A DNA stretch of 64,000 bases from an uncultured Verrucomicrobiota bacterium (lineage in GTDB: Bacteria; Verrucomicrobiota; Verrucomicrobiia; Opitutales; Seribacteraceae): NCBI GenBank assembly GCA_902612125.1, contig CACMBV010000005.1, forward strand, positions 43,135 to 107,134, given 5' to 3'. Both the position numbers and the translations under genes were made by a program. How positions within the stretch are numbered: position 1 is the first letter of the stretch; each line of letters begins with the position of its first letter. This document shows, piece after piece, positions 17,288 through 27,334 of this stretch. Below the pieces are notes generated by a model, which saw nothing but the letters and a program-made list of their open reading frames with translations, was not told where the DNA came from and did no database searches.

Positions 17288-17740
17288 ATGGAGAAAAATA
17301 TTGTCGATGGTCCCACTGGAGAAACCTGCTTAGATCTTCCCTCACCTTATGTGGCGCATCACACTGGTCTATTGCACCTTCCAAGGTTTTTGGCCAAAAT
17401 AAAAAAGCACCTTTCAGGTAATCTGCCGGCAAGTTATCAAAGGAATTTTACTAAAGGCTTTGATGGTTTCTTATGCCTGCATCTGGGGATAGAACCGGAC
17501 CAAATTATTGAATGCGTTAAAAATTCAGAGAACCAAAAAGAGTTGGATGAAAAATTAAAGAGTATTTTTCCTTCAGATTTAAGCCCTCATATTTGGAACA
17601 GAAAGGTAGTGCAAATGGGTACTGCTGACATAGCAAAGGATAAACTGAAGGAAGTGAAAAATAATCTCGGAGCAAGTGATCGAGACGATATAATTTCTTT
17701 TGCAGATGTCATTGATTTTGATGAGGGGAAAATAACCTAG
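17288..17740 (+). CDS. DUF5069-like protein
   Basis: A 150-residue soluble protein with no signal peptide. The segments LDLPSPYVAHHTGLLHLPRFLAKIKKHLSGNLP and KGFDGFLCLHLGIEPDQII agree with what I remember of the DUF5069 family, an uncharacterised group frequent in Verrucomicrobia, so the name rests on memory. The function is unknown. The last 4 bases overlap the convergent RsbU-type gene, so read-through in either direction could produce antisense RNA. Confidence 0.7.
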   Translation: MEKNIVDGPTGETCLDLPSPYVAHHTGLLHLPRFLAKIKKHLSGNLPASYQRNFTKGFDGFLCLHLGIEPDQIIECVKNSENQKELDEKLKSIFPSDLSPHIWNRKVVQMGTADIAKDKLKEVKNNLGASDRDDIISFADVIDFDEGKIT

Positions 17741-19194
17741 GCAATGATATTTTTAATCGTTAGCAGAGTGATATCGTCTCTTTCAAATTGAGCTGATGAA
17801 AATGAATCTAAATTTGAGATTAGCTTACGGTTTATGATTTTGGGACTATGATTATTATTGCTTGATGCAAAGTTTTTGAGGTTTTTGATTCCAAATTCTT
17901 CGCCTTCATCATTTGTTGCTTCAGTGACCCCATCGGTGTAAAGCAATAAGCAATCACCGTTTTCAAAATTGGTTTCATGGTCTTCAATCATTTCGTCAAA
18001 GATTTCGCAGGGAACCATCCCAACAGCCATTCCACCACCGTGAAGTTCTTCAACCCTTGAATGACCTTTTGCTACTGTCTCACCCCTTATCATCAGAGCT
18101 GGTTCATGTCCAGCCCTCGAATATATGATTTTTTTGATCTTGGTATCTATAATCGCGAAAAATAAGGTGATAAACATATCTTGGCGGATACGTTGTTCAA
18201 GCTGTTGATTTAAATTCTTGAGTATTACAGATGGTTGGGTTGATTTTTGAACAAAATGCCGAAGGTTAGTTTGACATATTGCCATAAGCAGGGAAGCCGG
18301 GACTCCTTTTCCGGATACATCTGCAACACAGACCCCAAATTTCGTCGAAGAAAGCTTATAAAAATCGTAAAAATCTCCTCCAACTTGAGCGGACGGGAGG
18401 TACAGTGCATCGAGTTCTAAACCTTTGTGAACGGGAAATTTCTGAGTTAAGAAAAGCTCCTGCACTTCACTGGCAAGATGCAGGTCGGAATCAATACGCG
18501 ATTTTTCCAATCTGAGGTTCATTGCATCTGAATTTTTTATTGCAAGTGCGGCTTGTTCAGCCAAAGAACTTATCAGAGAAAAATCCATTTGAGAAAAAGG
18601 CAATCCGTTTGTCGGGTTGGCCACTACTAGAACTCCGTAACTACGATCGTCATGGATCAAAGGAGCATAAACTAGAGATTTTGATTTCAAAGAGTCGTCC
18701 CTGTGAAGTATAATCCTTGGATCAATAGTTGCATCTTCAACCAAAACCGGTTTTCCGGTCTTGGCAACCTGACCAACTATACCTTCCCCTTCCTCAAGTG
18801 TTTCCGAGGTTAAAACTGTTTCCAAAAATCTTGCTCTCGATTCATCCCTAATTAAGGTAGAATGTTTGATTGCACGCTGGGGCGGAAAAAGGCCTTCAAC
18901 GGCAACCCCCTGTAGTCTGCCGCTTTTGTTTTTTTCGTAAATACAAGCACTCATTGCTCCCGTAGTAACTACTGCAGTATGGGCAATTCTTTGATAAAGT
19001 TCTTTACGAGGAATCCCCTCCCCTATGGCAACTGCAAGGTTATGCATAAATTCGATCACAATTTTTTTCTCCTGTTCGAGTCTTGCATTTTTGTCTCGTA
19101 AGGATGCCATTAACTTCTTGCTCTCTTTTCGGTGAAAAAAATAAAGACTTATTCCAATTAATAGACCTGAACAAAATAAGATAAGTGGGTTCAC
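17737..19194 (-). CDS. RsbU-type PP2C serine phosphatase with GAF domain
   Basis: The 485-residue protein starts with one membrane helix (LILFCSGLLIGISLYFF), then a short coiled coil, a GAF sensor domain (residues 55-205, with GEGIVGQVAKTGKPVLVEDA) and a C-terminal PP2C/SpoIIE phosphatase domain. The metal-binding and catalytic motifs are intact: GGDFYDFY, VADVSGKGVPASLLMA and LLYTDGVTEATN. Such enzymes dephosphorylate an anti-sigma-antagonist (STAS) protein in partner-switching pathways. The STAS gene lies directly upstream, 7 bases away, so the pair is likely one operon. The signal sensed by the GAF domain is unknown. Confidence 0.92.
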   Translation of the reverse strand: MNPLILFCSGLLIGISLYFFHRKESKKLMASLRDKNARLEQEKKIVIEFMHNLAVAIGEGIPRKELYQRIAHTAVVTTGAMSACIYEKNKSGRLQGVAVEGLFPPQRAIKHSTLIRDESRARFLETVLTSETLEEGEGIVGQVAKTGKPVLVEDATIDPRIILHRDDSLKSKSLVYAPLIHDDRSYGVLVVANPTNGLPFSQMDFSLISSLAEQAALAIKNSDAMNLRLEKSRIDSDLHLASEVQELFLTQKFPVHKGLELDALYLPSAQVGGDFYDFYKLSSTKFGVCVADVSGKGVPASLLMAICQTNLRHFVQKSTQPSVILKNLNQQLEQRIRQDMFITLFFAIIDTKIKKIIYSRAGHEPALMIRGETVAKGHSRVEELHGGGMAVGMVPCEIFDEMIEDHETNFENGDCLLLYTDGVTEATNDEGEEFGIKNLKNFASSNNNHSPKIINRKLISNLDSFSSAQFERDDITLLTIKNIIA

Positions 19195-19201
19195 TTAGAA
19201 A

Positions 19202-19702
19202 TTATTTGGTGCTGTCTGTTTCCTGTTCGAGAAAACTTACTACATCACAAAACATCCGAAGATTCTTCTCGTTTAGGTTCATCAATGTTTTATGAGCTTC
19301 ATAAATGGTATCTGAAGAGGCAGATTCTGTTTGCACTTTTTTGTTCAGAGACTCCAAATCCTTAAAGTCTTTCGTTGAGAATGAGCTAACCTCGGCTATT
19401 TTGTCTATACCCAAGTTCTTTACAGTTTCCAGGTTTCTCCCTGTTAAGTTAACCAGCACTAACTTGCCAGCATCGTCTGAATTTCTTAAATTCAGGGCTA
19501 GCCTAACGAGAATACCCAAAAAAGTGCTGTCTACACTTGTGCAGTTTGCAAAATCAACAATGAAAGATCTTTGTCCTTCATTGAATTTCTTATCAAGAAA
19601 GTTTCTTACTGGTTCGCAATTAATGTATGAAGCTTTTTTCAATACTTGTAAAATTGCCACCTTTGGGGAGTCGTGAACTTGATAATAAGTTTCTTTGTTC
19701 AC
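19202..19702 (-). CDS. STAS-domain anti-sigma factor antagonist
   Basis: The 166-residue protein has an N-terminal STAS domain (about 1-110) with the expected IVDFANCTSVDSTFLGILV strand-helix unit; S59 is the residue that a partner kinase would phosphorylate. A helical, charged C-terminal extension of about 55 residues follows and is not typical of RsbV/SpoIIAA. The gene leads the RsbU-type phosphatase gene in a likely two-gene operon. No RsbW-type kinase gene is next to them, so the third partner must be elsewhere. The downstream target (sigma factor or enzyme) is unknown. Confidence 0.88.
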   Translation of the reverse strand: MNKETYYQVHDSPKVAILQVLKKASYINCEPVRNFLDKKFNEGQRSFIVDFANCTSVDSTFLGILVRLALNLRNSDDAGKLVLVNLTGRNLETVKNLGIDKIAEVSSFSTKDFKDLESLNKKVQTESASSDTIYEAHKTLMNLNEKNLRMFCDVVSFLEQETDSTK

Positions 19703-19879
19703 GGAAATCCCTTTGTTTAGTTTAGATTATTTGTTAAGAAGATCCAAATTAATGAAAACTTGAACAGATTGTTTTCCGTCGACATGCAAATGTGGATCGA
19801 AGGGGCAGAAATTCATCAAATTTAGAATAACTTTACTTGTTAAATTAATTAAGTGGGGCAGACTAAGTTGTTTAGTTAA

Positions 19880-20350
19880 TTATTTTAGTGCTTCTTTAAT
19901 TGCGTCAAAGTCAGGAAGTTGCTTGGGATCATCTGATGACCATGCATGGGTAATAAATCCATCTTTTGAAACTACAAAAGCTGATCTTTTGGCAACTCCA
20001 GCAAATCCAATAAAGTCATCGTACAATACACCATATGATGTAGAGACATCTTTATTAAAATCGCTTAATAATGGGAAATTTAAGTTTTCCTTTTCGGCCA
20101 TAATTTCTTGAGCAAAAGGGCTGTCCACGCTTATGCCGTAAACTTGGGCATTCAAGTCGTTATATGACGAAATGTCATCTCTTACGAAGCATGTTTCTTC
20201 GGTGCAAACACTAGTGAACGCGAAAGGGAAAAAAAGCAAAACAACCGCTTGTTTATCCTTATGATCACTAAGAGAAATATTCTTCAGACCATCAGCGTTT
20301 TTAGTTTTGAGAGAAAAATCAGGTGCGATATCGCCAAGGTTTAAAGTCAT
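19880..20350 (-). CDS. Peroxiredoxin (BCP/AhpE type)
   Basis: The 156-residue thioredoxin-fold protein reduces peroxides. It has the PAF-derived lead PFAFTSVCTEETC, with the peroxidatic cysteine at C49 and a second cysteine at C54; this C-x4-C spacing is the BCP-type 2-Cys arrangement. The N-terminal GDIAPDFSL segment is also characteristic. No signal peptide is seen, so it should be cytoplasmic. It stands alone: 177 bases separate it from the STAS gene and 143 from tyrS, and no thioredoxin gene is nearby. Confidence 0.92.
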   Translation of the reverse strand: MTLNLGDIAPDFSLKTKNADGLKNISLSDHKDKQAVVLLFFPFAFTSVCTEETCFVRDDISSYNDLNAQVYGISVDSPFAQEIMAEKENLNFPLLSDFNKDVSTSYGVLYDDFIGFAGVAKRSAFVVSKDGFITHAWSSDDPKQLPDFDAIKEALK

Positions 20351-20493
20351 ATTGTATTAGTTGTCAGGGTTACAGGATTAACTTGGTAATGTTGAAATGA
20401 TCGAAAGCAAGCGGAATCACAATATCATAATCAATAAATTCAATTCTGCACTCGTCCTGTTAGCTATTATCTTTTAAAGAGATATACCGTATT

Positions 20494-21672
20494 ATGGAAA
20501 TCAAGACATTACTTTCAGGAGCTGAAACTATCATAGGAAAGGAAGAGCTTACTGAAAAGATTTGTTCCGGCGAAAAACTCAAGGTCAAGTTTGGTGTTGA
20601 CCCGACTCGACCTGACCTGACTTTTGGGCATCTTGTCGTATTGAATAAGTTAAAGCAGTTTCAAGATGCGGGGCATGCTGCAATTTTGTTGATTGGTGAT
20701 TATACTGCCAGAATTGGTGACCCCAGCGGTCGTTCTGATTTGCGACCCGAGTTGTCTCAAGAAGAAGTTGAAGAAAATGCATCCACATACCTAGAGCAAG
20801 CTTTCAAGATTTTAGATTCAAATAAAACCGTAGTGAGAAGAAATAGTGAATGGTTTTCAAGGATGACTTTTGCAGATGCCCTCAATCTATCACGAAAAAT
20901 GACCGTTGCTCAAATGCTAGAAAGAGATGATTTCTCCAAGAGGTTTAAATTTAATCAACCAATATCAATGATTGAGTTCATGTACCCTCTGATCCAAGGG
21001 TATGATTCAGTTATCTTAGAATCTGATATCGAAATTGGGGGGAGCGATCAGTTGTTCAATATGCTTGTGGGCAGAAATTTACAAAAAGACATAGGAATGA
21101 ACACACAAGCAGTCCTGACTATGCCTTTGCTTGTTGGCTTGGATGGAGTAAGAAAAATGTCTAAAAGTTATGACAACTTTATTGCCTTTAATGATTCATC
21201 AAAAGATATTTTTGGTAAGGCTATGTCTTTATCTGACCAAGCAATGTGGGAGTATTTTCAATTGCTTCTTAATTATAAGGACAGTCAAATAGAAGAAATG
21301 AAGCAACTTCATCCGATGGAAGCCAAAAAAGCATTGGCGGAGTCATTGACCTCTTTGTTTTTTGATAACTCTATTGCTAAAAAAGAAGGTGAAGAATTTT
21401 CCAAAGTATTTTCTAGAGGGAAACTGCCCGAGCAGATGCCTGCTTTTTCTCTTTCCTCCTTTAATTTGGAAAAAGCAAGCCTGTTGAATGTCTTAGCTTC
21501 CACGGAAAAGTTTGGTTCTAGGGGAGAAATTAGAAGGTTGGTGAAACAGGGTGCAATCAAATTGGATAATGAAAGGGTTGATGACCCTGAGTTGGAATTT
21601 GTTTTAGAACCAAATCAAAAAGATGTTGTGATCAAGGTAGGTAAGAAAATTTTTATCAGGATTGAGAAATAA
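20494..21672 (+). CDS. tyrS: Tyrosyl-tRNA synthetase
   Basis: The 392-residue class I synthetase charges tRNA-Tyr. The HIGH-type motif reads PDLTFGHLV (about 41-49), the KMSKS loop is exact at 221-225, and the sequence ends with an S4 RNA-binding domain (GSRGEIRRLVKQGAIKLDNERVDDPE). The start ATG at 20494 gives the usual length. Its 3' end overlaps that of the convergent uvrA gene by 17 bases. Confidence 0.96.
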   Translation: MEIKTLLSGAETIIGKEELTEKICSGEKLKVKFGVDPTRPDLTFGHLVVLNKLKQFQDAGHAAILLIGDYTARIGDPSGRSDLRPELSQEEVEENASTYLEQAFKILDSNKTVVRRNSEWFSRMTFADALNLSRKMTVAQMLERDDFSKRFKFNQPISMIEFMYPLIQGYDSVILESDIEIGGSDQLFNMLVGRNLQKDIGMNTQAVLTMPLLVGLDGVRKMSKSYDNFIAFNDSSKDIFGKAMSLSDQAMWEYFQLLLNYKDSQIEEMKQLHPMEAKKALAESLTSLFFDNSIAKKEGEEFSKVFSRGKLPEQMPAFSLSSFNLEKASLLNVLASTEKFGSRGEIRRLVKQGAIKLDNERVDDPELEFVLEPNQKDVVIKVGKKIFIRIEK

Positions 21673-24600
21673 AAGATTGATTGACTTTGTAGATAAACTT
21701 AGCGGTTGGACTTCGTTTTGACCTTACTAGGTTGCCCACAGTGCCCTGAAAGATTTTTTTCCCTCCCCGGTCACCCCCCGCTGGTCCCATTTCAATAATA
21801 TAATCAGCTGATGAAATAAGGTCTATATCATGCTCAACCACTACCACGGTATGACCTTCTCTTACAAGTCTGCGAAGCAAGTGCAATAATTTAATCCGGT
21901 CTTTTTGATGTAGACCAATCGTTGGCTCCTCCAAAACATAGAAGTTAGGCTTCGCTTGTGGGCGACTGGAAAACTTGAAAGCATCAATACCTTTTGAAAG
22001 TTCGGAAGCGAGCTTGAGCCTTTGTGCTTCTCCTCCCGACAAGGTGGGTGATGCTTGGCCAAGTTTTAAATAGCCGAGCCCCGTTTCCACCATTAAGCTA
22101 AAAGTTTCTTGTAAGATATGGTCAAAATCAAAAAAATCGCGAGCCTCTTCAAAAGTTAAATTTAAGACCTCGGCAATGTTTTTTCCATTCCAGGTCAGCG
22201 AAAGAATTTCCTCCTTAAATCTTTTTCCGTTACAAGATGAACATGTAACATAGGAGTCTGGAAGGAAGTTCATTTCCAGTTTGACTTTACCATTTCCCTT
22301 GCAGGTTTCACATCGCCCGCCTTTGACATTGAAAGAGAAAGTACTAGAATTAAATCCCAATGTTTTTGATTCCTGTGTTTGAGCAAAAAGTCCCCTAATT
22401 TTATCCCAAACCCCCAAGTAGGTGGCTGGTGTGGATCGGGATGTTTTACCAATCGGCTTTTGGTCAACTTCAATTGCTTTGCCAAAATCGTTTCCGTTTT
22501 TGATTTGGCCTTTCTCAGTTGCCAAAGCTGCATCGTTTGTAACGATAGCCTGCTTAATCATGGGGAAAAGAATGCCTCTTATAAAAGTAGATTTCCCAGC
22601 TCCAGAAACTCCGCAGCAAACCGTCAGCCTGCCTTTGGGAACCGAAAAAGATGAGCCTTTGATATTTCTAAAATTAGCTTTGCTCAGATGTATCCAGCTG
22701 GGGTCCTTGGGGGTTCTGATTCCTTTGGGAAGGTCGAGTTTTTTAATTTTCTCAAACAGATTTCTTGAATTATTATAAGTAGATACACTTTCCTTGATTT
22801 CGTCTTTTGGTTTACTGCATGACAAAATAGTTCCTCCTCGCGATCCCGCTTCGGGACCAATATTTATAATAAAGTCAGCTTGGTTTATGGTTTCCATATC
22901 GTGCTCTACGACTAGGAGTGAATTTCCTCGACTAAGGAGTTTTCGAAGAGCATCGATTAGCCTCTGGTTATCAATCGGATGTAAACCTATTGAAGGTTCA
23001 TCCAGAACATACAAAACACCGGATAAATTCGATCCCAGTTGGCTCGCGAGTCGAATCCTTTGTGCCTCTCCGCCCGATAAAGACGATGTTTCTCGGTCGA
23101 GAGTGAGATATTCGAGCCCCACTTTTTTCATAAATCCGAGTCGGTCAGTGATTTCTGGAATGATACTTTGTAAGATTGGCTTCTGCATGGATTTGATTTT
23201 CAGAGAAGAGAGAAAATCAATAATTTTAGAGGGAGGTAGAGAAAGTAATTTGGGGAGTGAAAGTGGTTTATGTTTACTAGATTCTAAAATGACATGCCTT
23301 GCTATGGGTCCTAGTCTTTGGCCATTACATTTCGGGCAGATACTACCATTCTCTATTTTCCACCAGTCCCCACTGGCTGGCAAATCTTCCTTCATCCAGT
23401 CGTAAATCTTTCCATACCCTTTGCAATATGAACATTTACCCTTTGCCGAGTTCCATGAAAAAAACGAGGGTTCTAAGTCTGGATATGTTTTCCCATTGCT
23501 CGGGTCTACTCTTTTGGTCGAAAACCAATTTTCCTCCTCTTTTCGTCCATAGACCAGTAAACATCTGCCTTTACCAGTGTTCAGGGCAAGACTTATCGAT
23601 GATTTTAGATGAGGAATGGACGGCATTTTTTCCCATTCACCAACCACCACCTCTATGTCATGCAATCGGTATCGGTCGAGTCCTTCAAATCCATCCGTGT
23701 GGAAATACTGACCGTCACACCTTACCATCTCGAACCCTTTTTCCCGTGCCCAATTCACAATTGGCTTGTGGTGTCCTTTACGATTTGTAACCACGGGGGA
23801 AAGTAATTTTACGGATGAGGTTGAACTAATGTTAAAGAGATTTCGGATGTATTTAATTAAATTTTGTTCTATTTGCTGAGTACTTAACTGCTCAAGAGGT
23901 TTTCCCGTTTCCTCACTTACTTGGATACCAAGCCTGGCGTAAAGTAATCGGAGGTATTGTGTTATTTCTGTAATTGAACCGACGGTCGATTTTTTGGAAC
24001 CCCTCGTTACTCTTTGTTCAATTGCAACAGTGGGCTGCATTCCTTCAATGAAGTCAACATTGGGTTTGCTCATTTGTTCCACGAACTGCCTTGCATAAGC
24101 ACTCATTGACTCCATAAACCGTCTCTGCCCTTCCGCAAATACCACATCAAAGGCAAGAGAGGATTTTCCCGAACCGGAAGGTCCGGTTACCACCACAAAC
24201 TTTCCATGAGGAATCTGTAGTTCCAAGTTTTGAAGGTTATTTTCCTTGGCCCCGACGATTGTAAGATTTCGATCTTGGCTGAAAGAAGATGACCTTTCAC
24301 AAAAAGGTTTTCTTATTTCCGAAGAGTTGCAAGGTTGAGGGAATATGTAATTTGAAGTCAGCGTGTCTTTTTTGCGTAAGGTGTGGGGGCTCCCTTTTGC
24401 AATAACATGACCCCCTTTACTGCCGGCACCTGGCCCCATCTCCAAAATCCAGTCAGCACTCCTTAAGACTTGTGGATTATGTTCTACGAGTATTATTGAA
24501 TGTCCTGAATTCACGATAGACTTAAGAGTTTGTATGAGGTTACTCACATCCTGCATGTGTAAACCAGTAGTGGGTTCATCGATCAACAGGATCGCAGGAG

Positions 24601-27100
24601 ATTTACCTTTTGAAATTGAACCCAAGTATTTAACAAGCTTAAGTCTCTGCGATTCTCCTCCGGATAAGGTATTTAAAGGCTGGCCCAGCGTAAGATATCC
24701 CAACCCAACCGATTGTAGGAGTTTAAGTTTTTTATTGGTTTTGGGAAGATTTGAAAAATAACTCAGGGCATCTTCAACAGAAAGATTTAGGATTTCAGAT
24801 ACGGACAACGACTCTAATTTAATGCTTAATATGTCCTCTTTGAACCTCATCCCGTTGCAATAACTGCATGGTATTTGTAAATCTGATAGAAATTGCATTT
24901 CTACAACCTCGTAGCCAAGTCCCCCGCACTCTTCGCATCTGCCATTTCCACTATTAAAGGAAAAATCATTGGGAAGATATCCAAGGAGTTTGCAATCTTC
25001 AGTTCTACCAAGAGCCTCCTTAATGGGGCTCCAACCGTCCGTGTATAGAATTGGGTTGGACCTTGGCGTTTTGGACACGGTGCTCTGGTCGATAAGGATG
25101 ACTTCATCAAAATCCTTGTTCGTAGTGACGGTTCCATTTAGACCCTTTGCCTCATCAGATAAACCCTTATAGATGACATGGTTAACCAAAGTAGATTTTC
25201 CTGAACCAGATACTCCGGCTATGCAAACCAATTGGCCGAGTGGGATATCCACTGAAAATTTATTTAAATTAAATTTCTTTGCATTCTTAATACTTATGTA
25301 CCCTAAAGGAGCAGAATCAATTTTATGGCGATCCGCTTCGTATTGATTTGTTTCTTGGTCGACAAGCCACTTTCCGGTCAGAGAATCCTTGGATTTAAGT
25401 AGGCTTTTCGTGTCTCCTTCAAAAATAACCCTTCCTCCTCTGGAACCGGGCTTGGGACCAATCTCAATAATTTTGTCAGCTGCCTTAATAACATTTTCGT
25501 CATGCTCGACCACACATACACAATTTCCTGCATCAGCAAGTTTTCTTAGAATTTTAATTAAATTACCAATATCTTTCCCATGTAGACCTATGGTAGGCTC
25601 GTCCAAGGCAAACATGGCATCCGTTAACGCAGAACCCAGACAGGTGGTTAGGTTCACCCTTTGCGTTTCTCCTCCACTGAGTGTTTTGGTGGAGCGATCT
25701 AAAGTTAAATACCCAAGTCCAACTTCTTGTAGGTAATTTAGTCTTTGCTTAATTCCCTCGAGAGCAAGGTTCATCTTTTGGTTTTTCGAATTTGCTTTCC
25801 GGGGCAGGATATTTACCAATTCTTCGATTGGAATAGAGTACAAGTCAGGTAAAGATTTTCCATTCCATTTCCACAACATAGATTCCTTTCCTAATCTTTT
25901 CCCGTCACAGGATTTGCAATCAAAGTAATTTCGGTATTTTGAAAGAAAAATCCGAATATGCATTTTATACGTCTTCTTTTCAATCGACTTGAAGAAATTA
26001 TCAATTCCATACCAAGTAGAACTTCCTTCCTTATAGTTTGGGTCACCCTTCCATAAAAGATTAGTTTCCTTGTCTGTAAAATCACCTATCGGCTTTAGTG
26101 CATCCAAGTATCCCGCATTACAAAATGCCAGCAAATCATGTTGGCAATGGTTAAATACTTTTCCCGAGAAAGCCCGAATGGCGTTCTCGGAAATAGAAAG
26201 GGACAGATCAGGTATAACTTTATGGTTGTCAATGGATATCGTCTTTCCAAAACCCTTGCACTCCGAACAGGCTCCTTGGGGTGAGTTGAAAGAAAACAAA
26301 TTCGGCTTGGGTGAAGAAAATGTTTTACCGTTGCTCTTTGATCGCAAACCAAGAAGCAAGGATTCGAGTAATGCCCCACTTTCGGACCTTATTTCTCCCA
26401 ATCCATGCCCTTTATCAAGTGCGATGCGAATTGCATCGATTAACCTAGAACGATTTTTCTTATGAGCCTGTATTTTGTCTATGACTACGAATGTTTGTTT
26501 AATCGTGACACCCGTTTGATTGAATGTGGAAAGTCTTACATATTTTCCGCTAATCAAAATGCGAGCGTGTCCTGCCTTTTGGAGAAATGTCTTGAATGCT
26601 GAAAATTCTAACCCGTCAGGTTTTTTACATTGGAAGCCCACAACTACATGCTTAGTAGGATATTTTTTTAAAATAGTATCGGCCTGTGATTCGGTGGTTT
26701 CAAGTTTGATTTCATCATTCGTTATTGGATCAAACAAAGAGGATACAGCTGAAAACCAAACCTTAAAGTAATCACATAACTCAGTCATTGTGCCTACGGT
26801 GGACCGAGAATTCCTTACTGAGTTTTTTTGCTCAACTGCAATGGACGGCCTGGCATTTTCAATGGAATCAACTTCGGGACGGGGCAAGGTATCTAGGAAT
26901 TGCCTGACATATGGACTGAAGGTTTCGACATATCTTCTCTGCCCTTCTGCATGGAGGACATCAAAAAGAAGTGTGGATTTGCCACTGCCACTTAATCCTG
27001 TGATAACCGTCAATTCCCCGGGAGAAATTTTCAGGCTGATGTTTTTTAAATTGTTGTGCGTAGCCCCATTAACAATTATGTCAGGTGATTTGAATGGCAT
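21656..27100 (-). CDS. uvrA: Tandem-duplicated excinuclease ABC subunit A
   Basis: At 1,814 residues this is twice the usual UvrA length. I start it at the ATG at 27100 (MPFKSPDIIV); the open frame runs further upstream but through the tRNA-Glu gene. Four Walker A loops are present: GLSGSGKST at 35, GVSGSGKST at 629, GPSGSGKSS at 973 and GVSGAGKST at 1497. Four ABC signatures (LSGGETQR, LSGGESQR, LSGGEAQR twice) and paired CxxC zinc modules (such as CEECGGLGYE and CSYCNGMRF) accompany them. So two complete UvrA copies are joined head to tail, and one chain could act as a pseudo-dimer that scans DNA for bulky lesions and loads UvrB. From memory, chlamydial UvrA has this same double form, which points to an old PVC trait. 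No uvrB or uvrC is in the window. Confidence 0.95.
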   Translation of the reverse strand: MPFKSPDIIVNGATHNNLKNISLKISPGELTVITGLSGSGKSTLLFDVLHAEGQRRYVETFSPYVRQFLDTLPRPEVDSIENARPSIAVEQKNSVRNSRSTVGTMTELCDYFKVWFSAVSSLFDPITNDEIKLETTESQADTILKKYPTKHVVVGFQCKKPDGLEFSAFKTFLQKAGHARILISGKYVRLSTFNQTGVTIKQTFVVIDKIQAHKKNRSRLIDAIRIALDKGHGLGEIRSESGALLESLLLGLRSKSNGKTFSSPKPNLFSFNSPQGACSECKGFGKTISIDNHKVIPDLSLSISENAIRAFSGKVFNHCQHDLLAFCNAGYLDALKPIGDFTDKETNLLWKGDPNYKEGSSTWYGIDNFFKSIEKKTYKMHIRIFLSKYRNYFDCKSCDGKRLGKESMLWKWNGKSLPDLYSIPIEELVNILPRKANSKNQKMNLALEGIKQRLNYLQEVGLGYLTLDRSTKTLSGGETQRVNLTTCLGSALTDAMFALDEPTIGLHGKDIGNLIKILRKLADAGNCVCVVEHDENVIKAADKIIEIGPKPGSRGGRVIFEGDTKSLLKSKDSLTGKWLVDQETNQYEADRHKIDSAPLGYISIKNAKKFNLNKFSVDIPLGQLVCIAGVSGSGKSTLVNHVIYKGLSDEAKGLNGTVTTNKDFDEVILIDQSTVSKTPRSNPILYTDGWSPIKEALGRTEDCKLLGYLPNDFSFNSGNGRCEECGGLGYEVVEMQFLSDLQIPCSYCNGMRFKEDILSIKLESLSVSEILNLSVEDALSYFSNLPKTNKKLKLLQSVGLGYLTLGQPLNTLSGGESQRLKLVKYLGSISKGKSPAILLIDEPTTGLHMQDVSNLIQTLKSIVNSGHSIILVEHNPQVLRSADWILEMGPGAGSKGGHVIAKGSPHTLRKKDTLTSNYIFPQPCNSSEIRKPFCERSSSFSQDRNLTIVGAKENNLQNLELQIPHGKFVVVTGPSGSGKSSLAFDVVFAEGQRRFMESMSAYARQFVEQMSKPNVDFIEGMQPTVAIEQRVTRGSKKSTVGSITEITQYLRLLYARLGIQVSEETGKPLEQLSTQQIEQNLIKYIRNLFNISSTSSVKLLSPVVTNRKGHHKPIVNWAREKGFEMVRCDGQYFHTDGFEGLDRYRLHDIEVVVGEWEKMPSIPHLKSSISLALNTGKGRCLLVYGRKEEENWFSTKRVDPSNGKTYPDLEPSFFSWNSAKGKCSYCKGYGKIYDWMKEDLPASGDWWKIENGSICPKCNGQRLGPIARHVILESSKHKPLSLPKLLSLPPSKIIDFLSSLKIKSMQKPILQSIIPEITDRLGFMKKVGLEYLTLDRETSSLSGGEAQRIRLASQLGSNLSGVLYVLDEPSIGLHPIDNQRLIDALRKLLSRGNSLLVVEHDMETINQADFIINIGPEAGSRGGTILSCSKPKDEIKESVSTYNNSRNLFEKIKKLDLPKGIRTPKDPSWIHLSKANFRNIKGSSFSVPKGRLTVCCGVSGAGKSTFIRGILFPMIKQAIVTNDAALATEKGQIKNGNDFGKAIEVDQKPIGKTSRSTPATYLGVWDKIRGLFAQTQESKTLGFNSSTFSFNVKGGRCETCKGNGKVKLEMNFLPDSYVTCSSCNGKRFKEEILSLTWNGKNIAEVLNLTFEEARDFFDFDHILQETFSLMVETGLGYLKLGQASPTLSGGEAQRLKLASELSKGIDAFKFSSRPQAKPNFYVLEEPTIGLHQKDRIKLLHLLRRLVREGHTVVVVEHDIDLISSADYIIEMGPAGGDRGGKKIFQGTVGNLVRSKRSPTAKFIYKVNQSFISQS

Positions 27101-27141
27101 GGGGAGATATCTAAACTTCTTTTTAAAGTTCGCAAGAAACA

Positions 27142-27218
<77 letters not shown>

Positions 27219-27334
27219 AAACATTATTTTCATTTTGTCAGCTTATTTTGAGATCGCAAGATCAAAGGATAAATTCGGTTTATGCAGAATGTTTGACTTT
27301 GAAGTGTTTTCTTTTAGTGTTTGTGAGTTTTTCG

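Noticed and set aside
22422..23405. Plus-strand open frames of 118 and 203 codons inside uvrA
   Set aside because: They lie antisense to conserved UvrA motifs and show no recognisable protein features.
27293..27321. Promoter-like TTGACT upstream of rpmH
   Set aside because: The -35 match is good, but no -10 box lies at a suitable distance.
27219..27334. Replication origin near rpmH-rnpA-yidC
   Set aside because: No dnaA gene, DnaA-box cluster or AT-rich unwinding region was recognised; the gene order alone is not enough.
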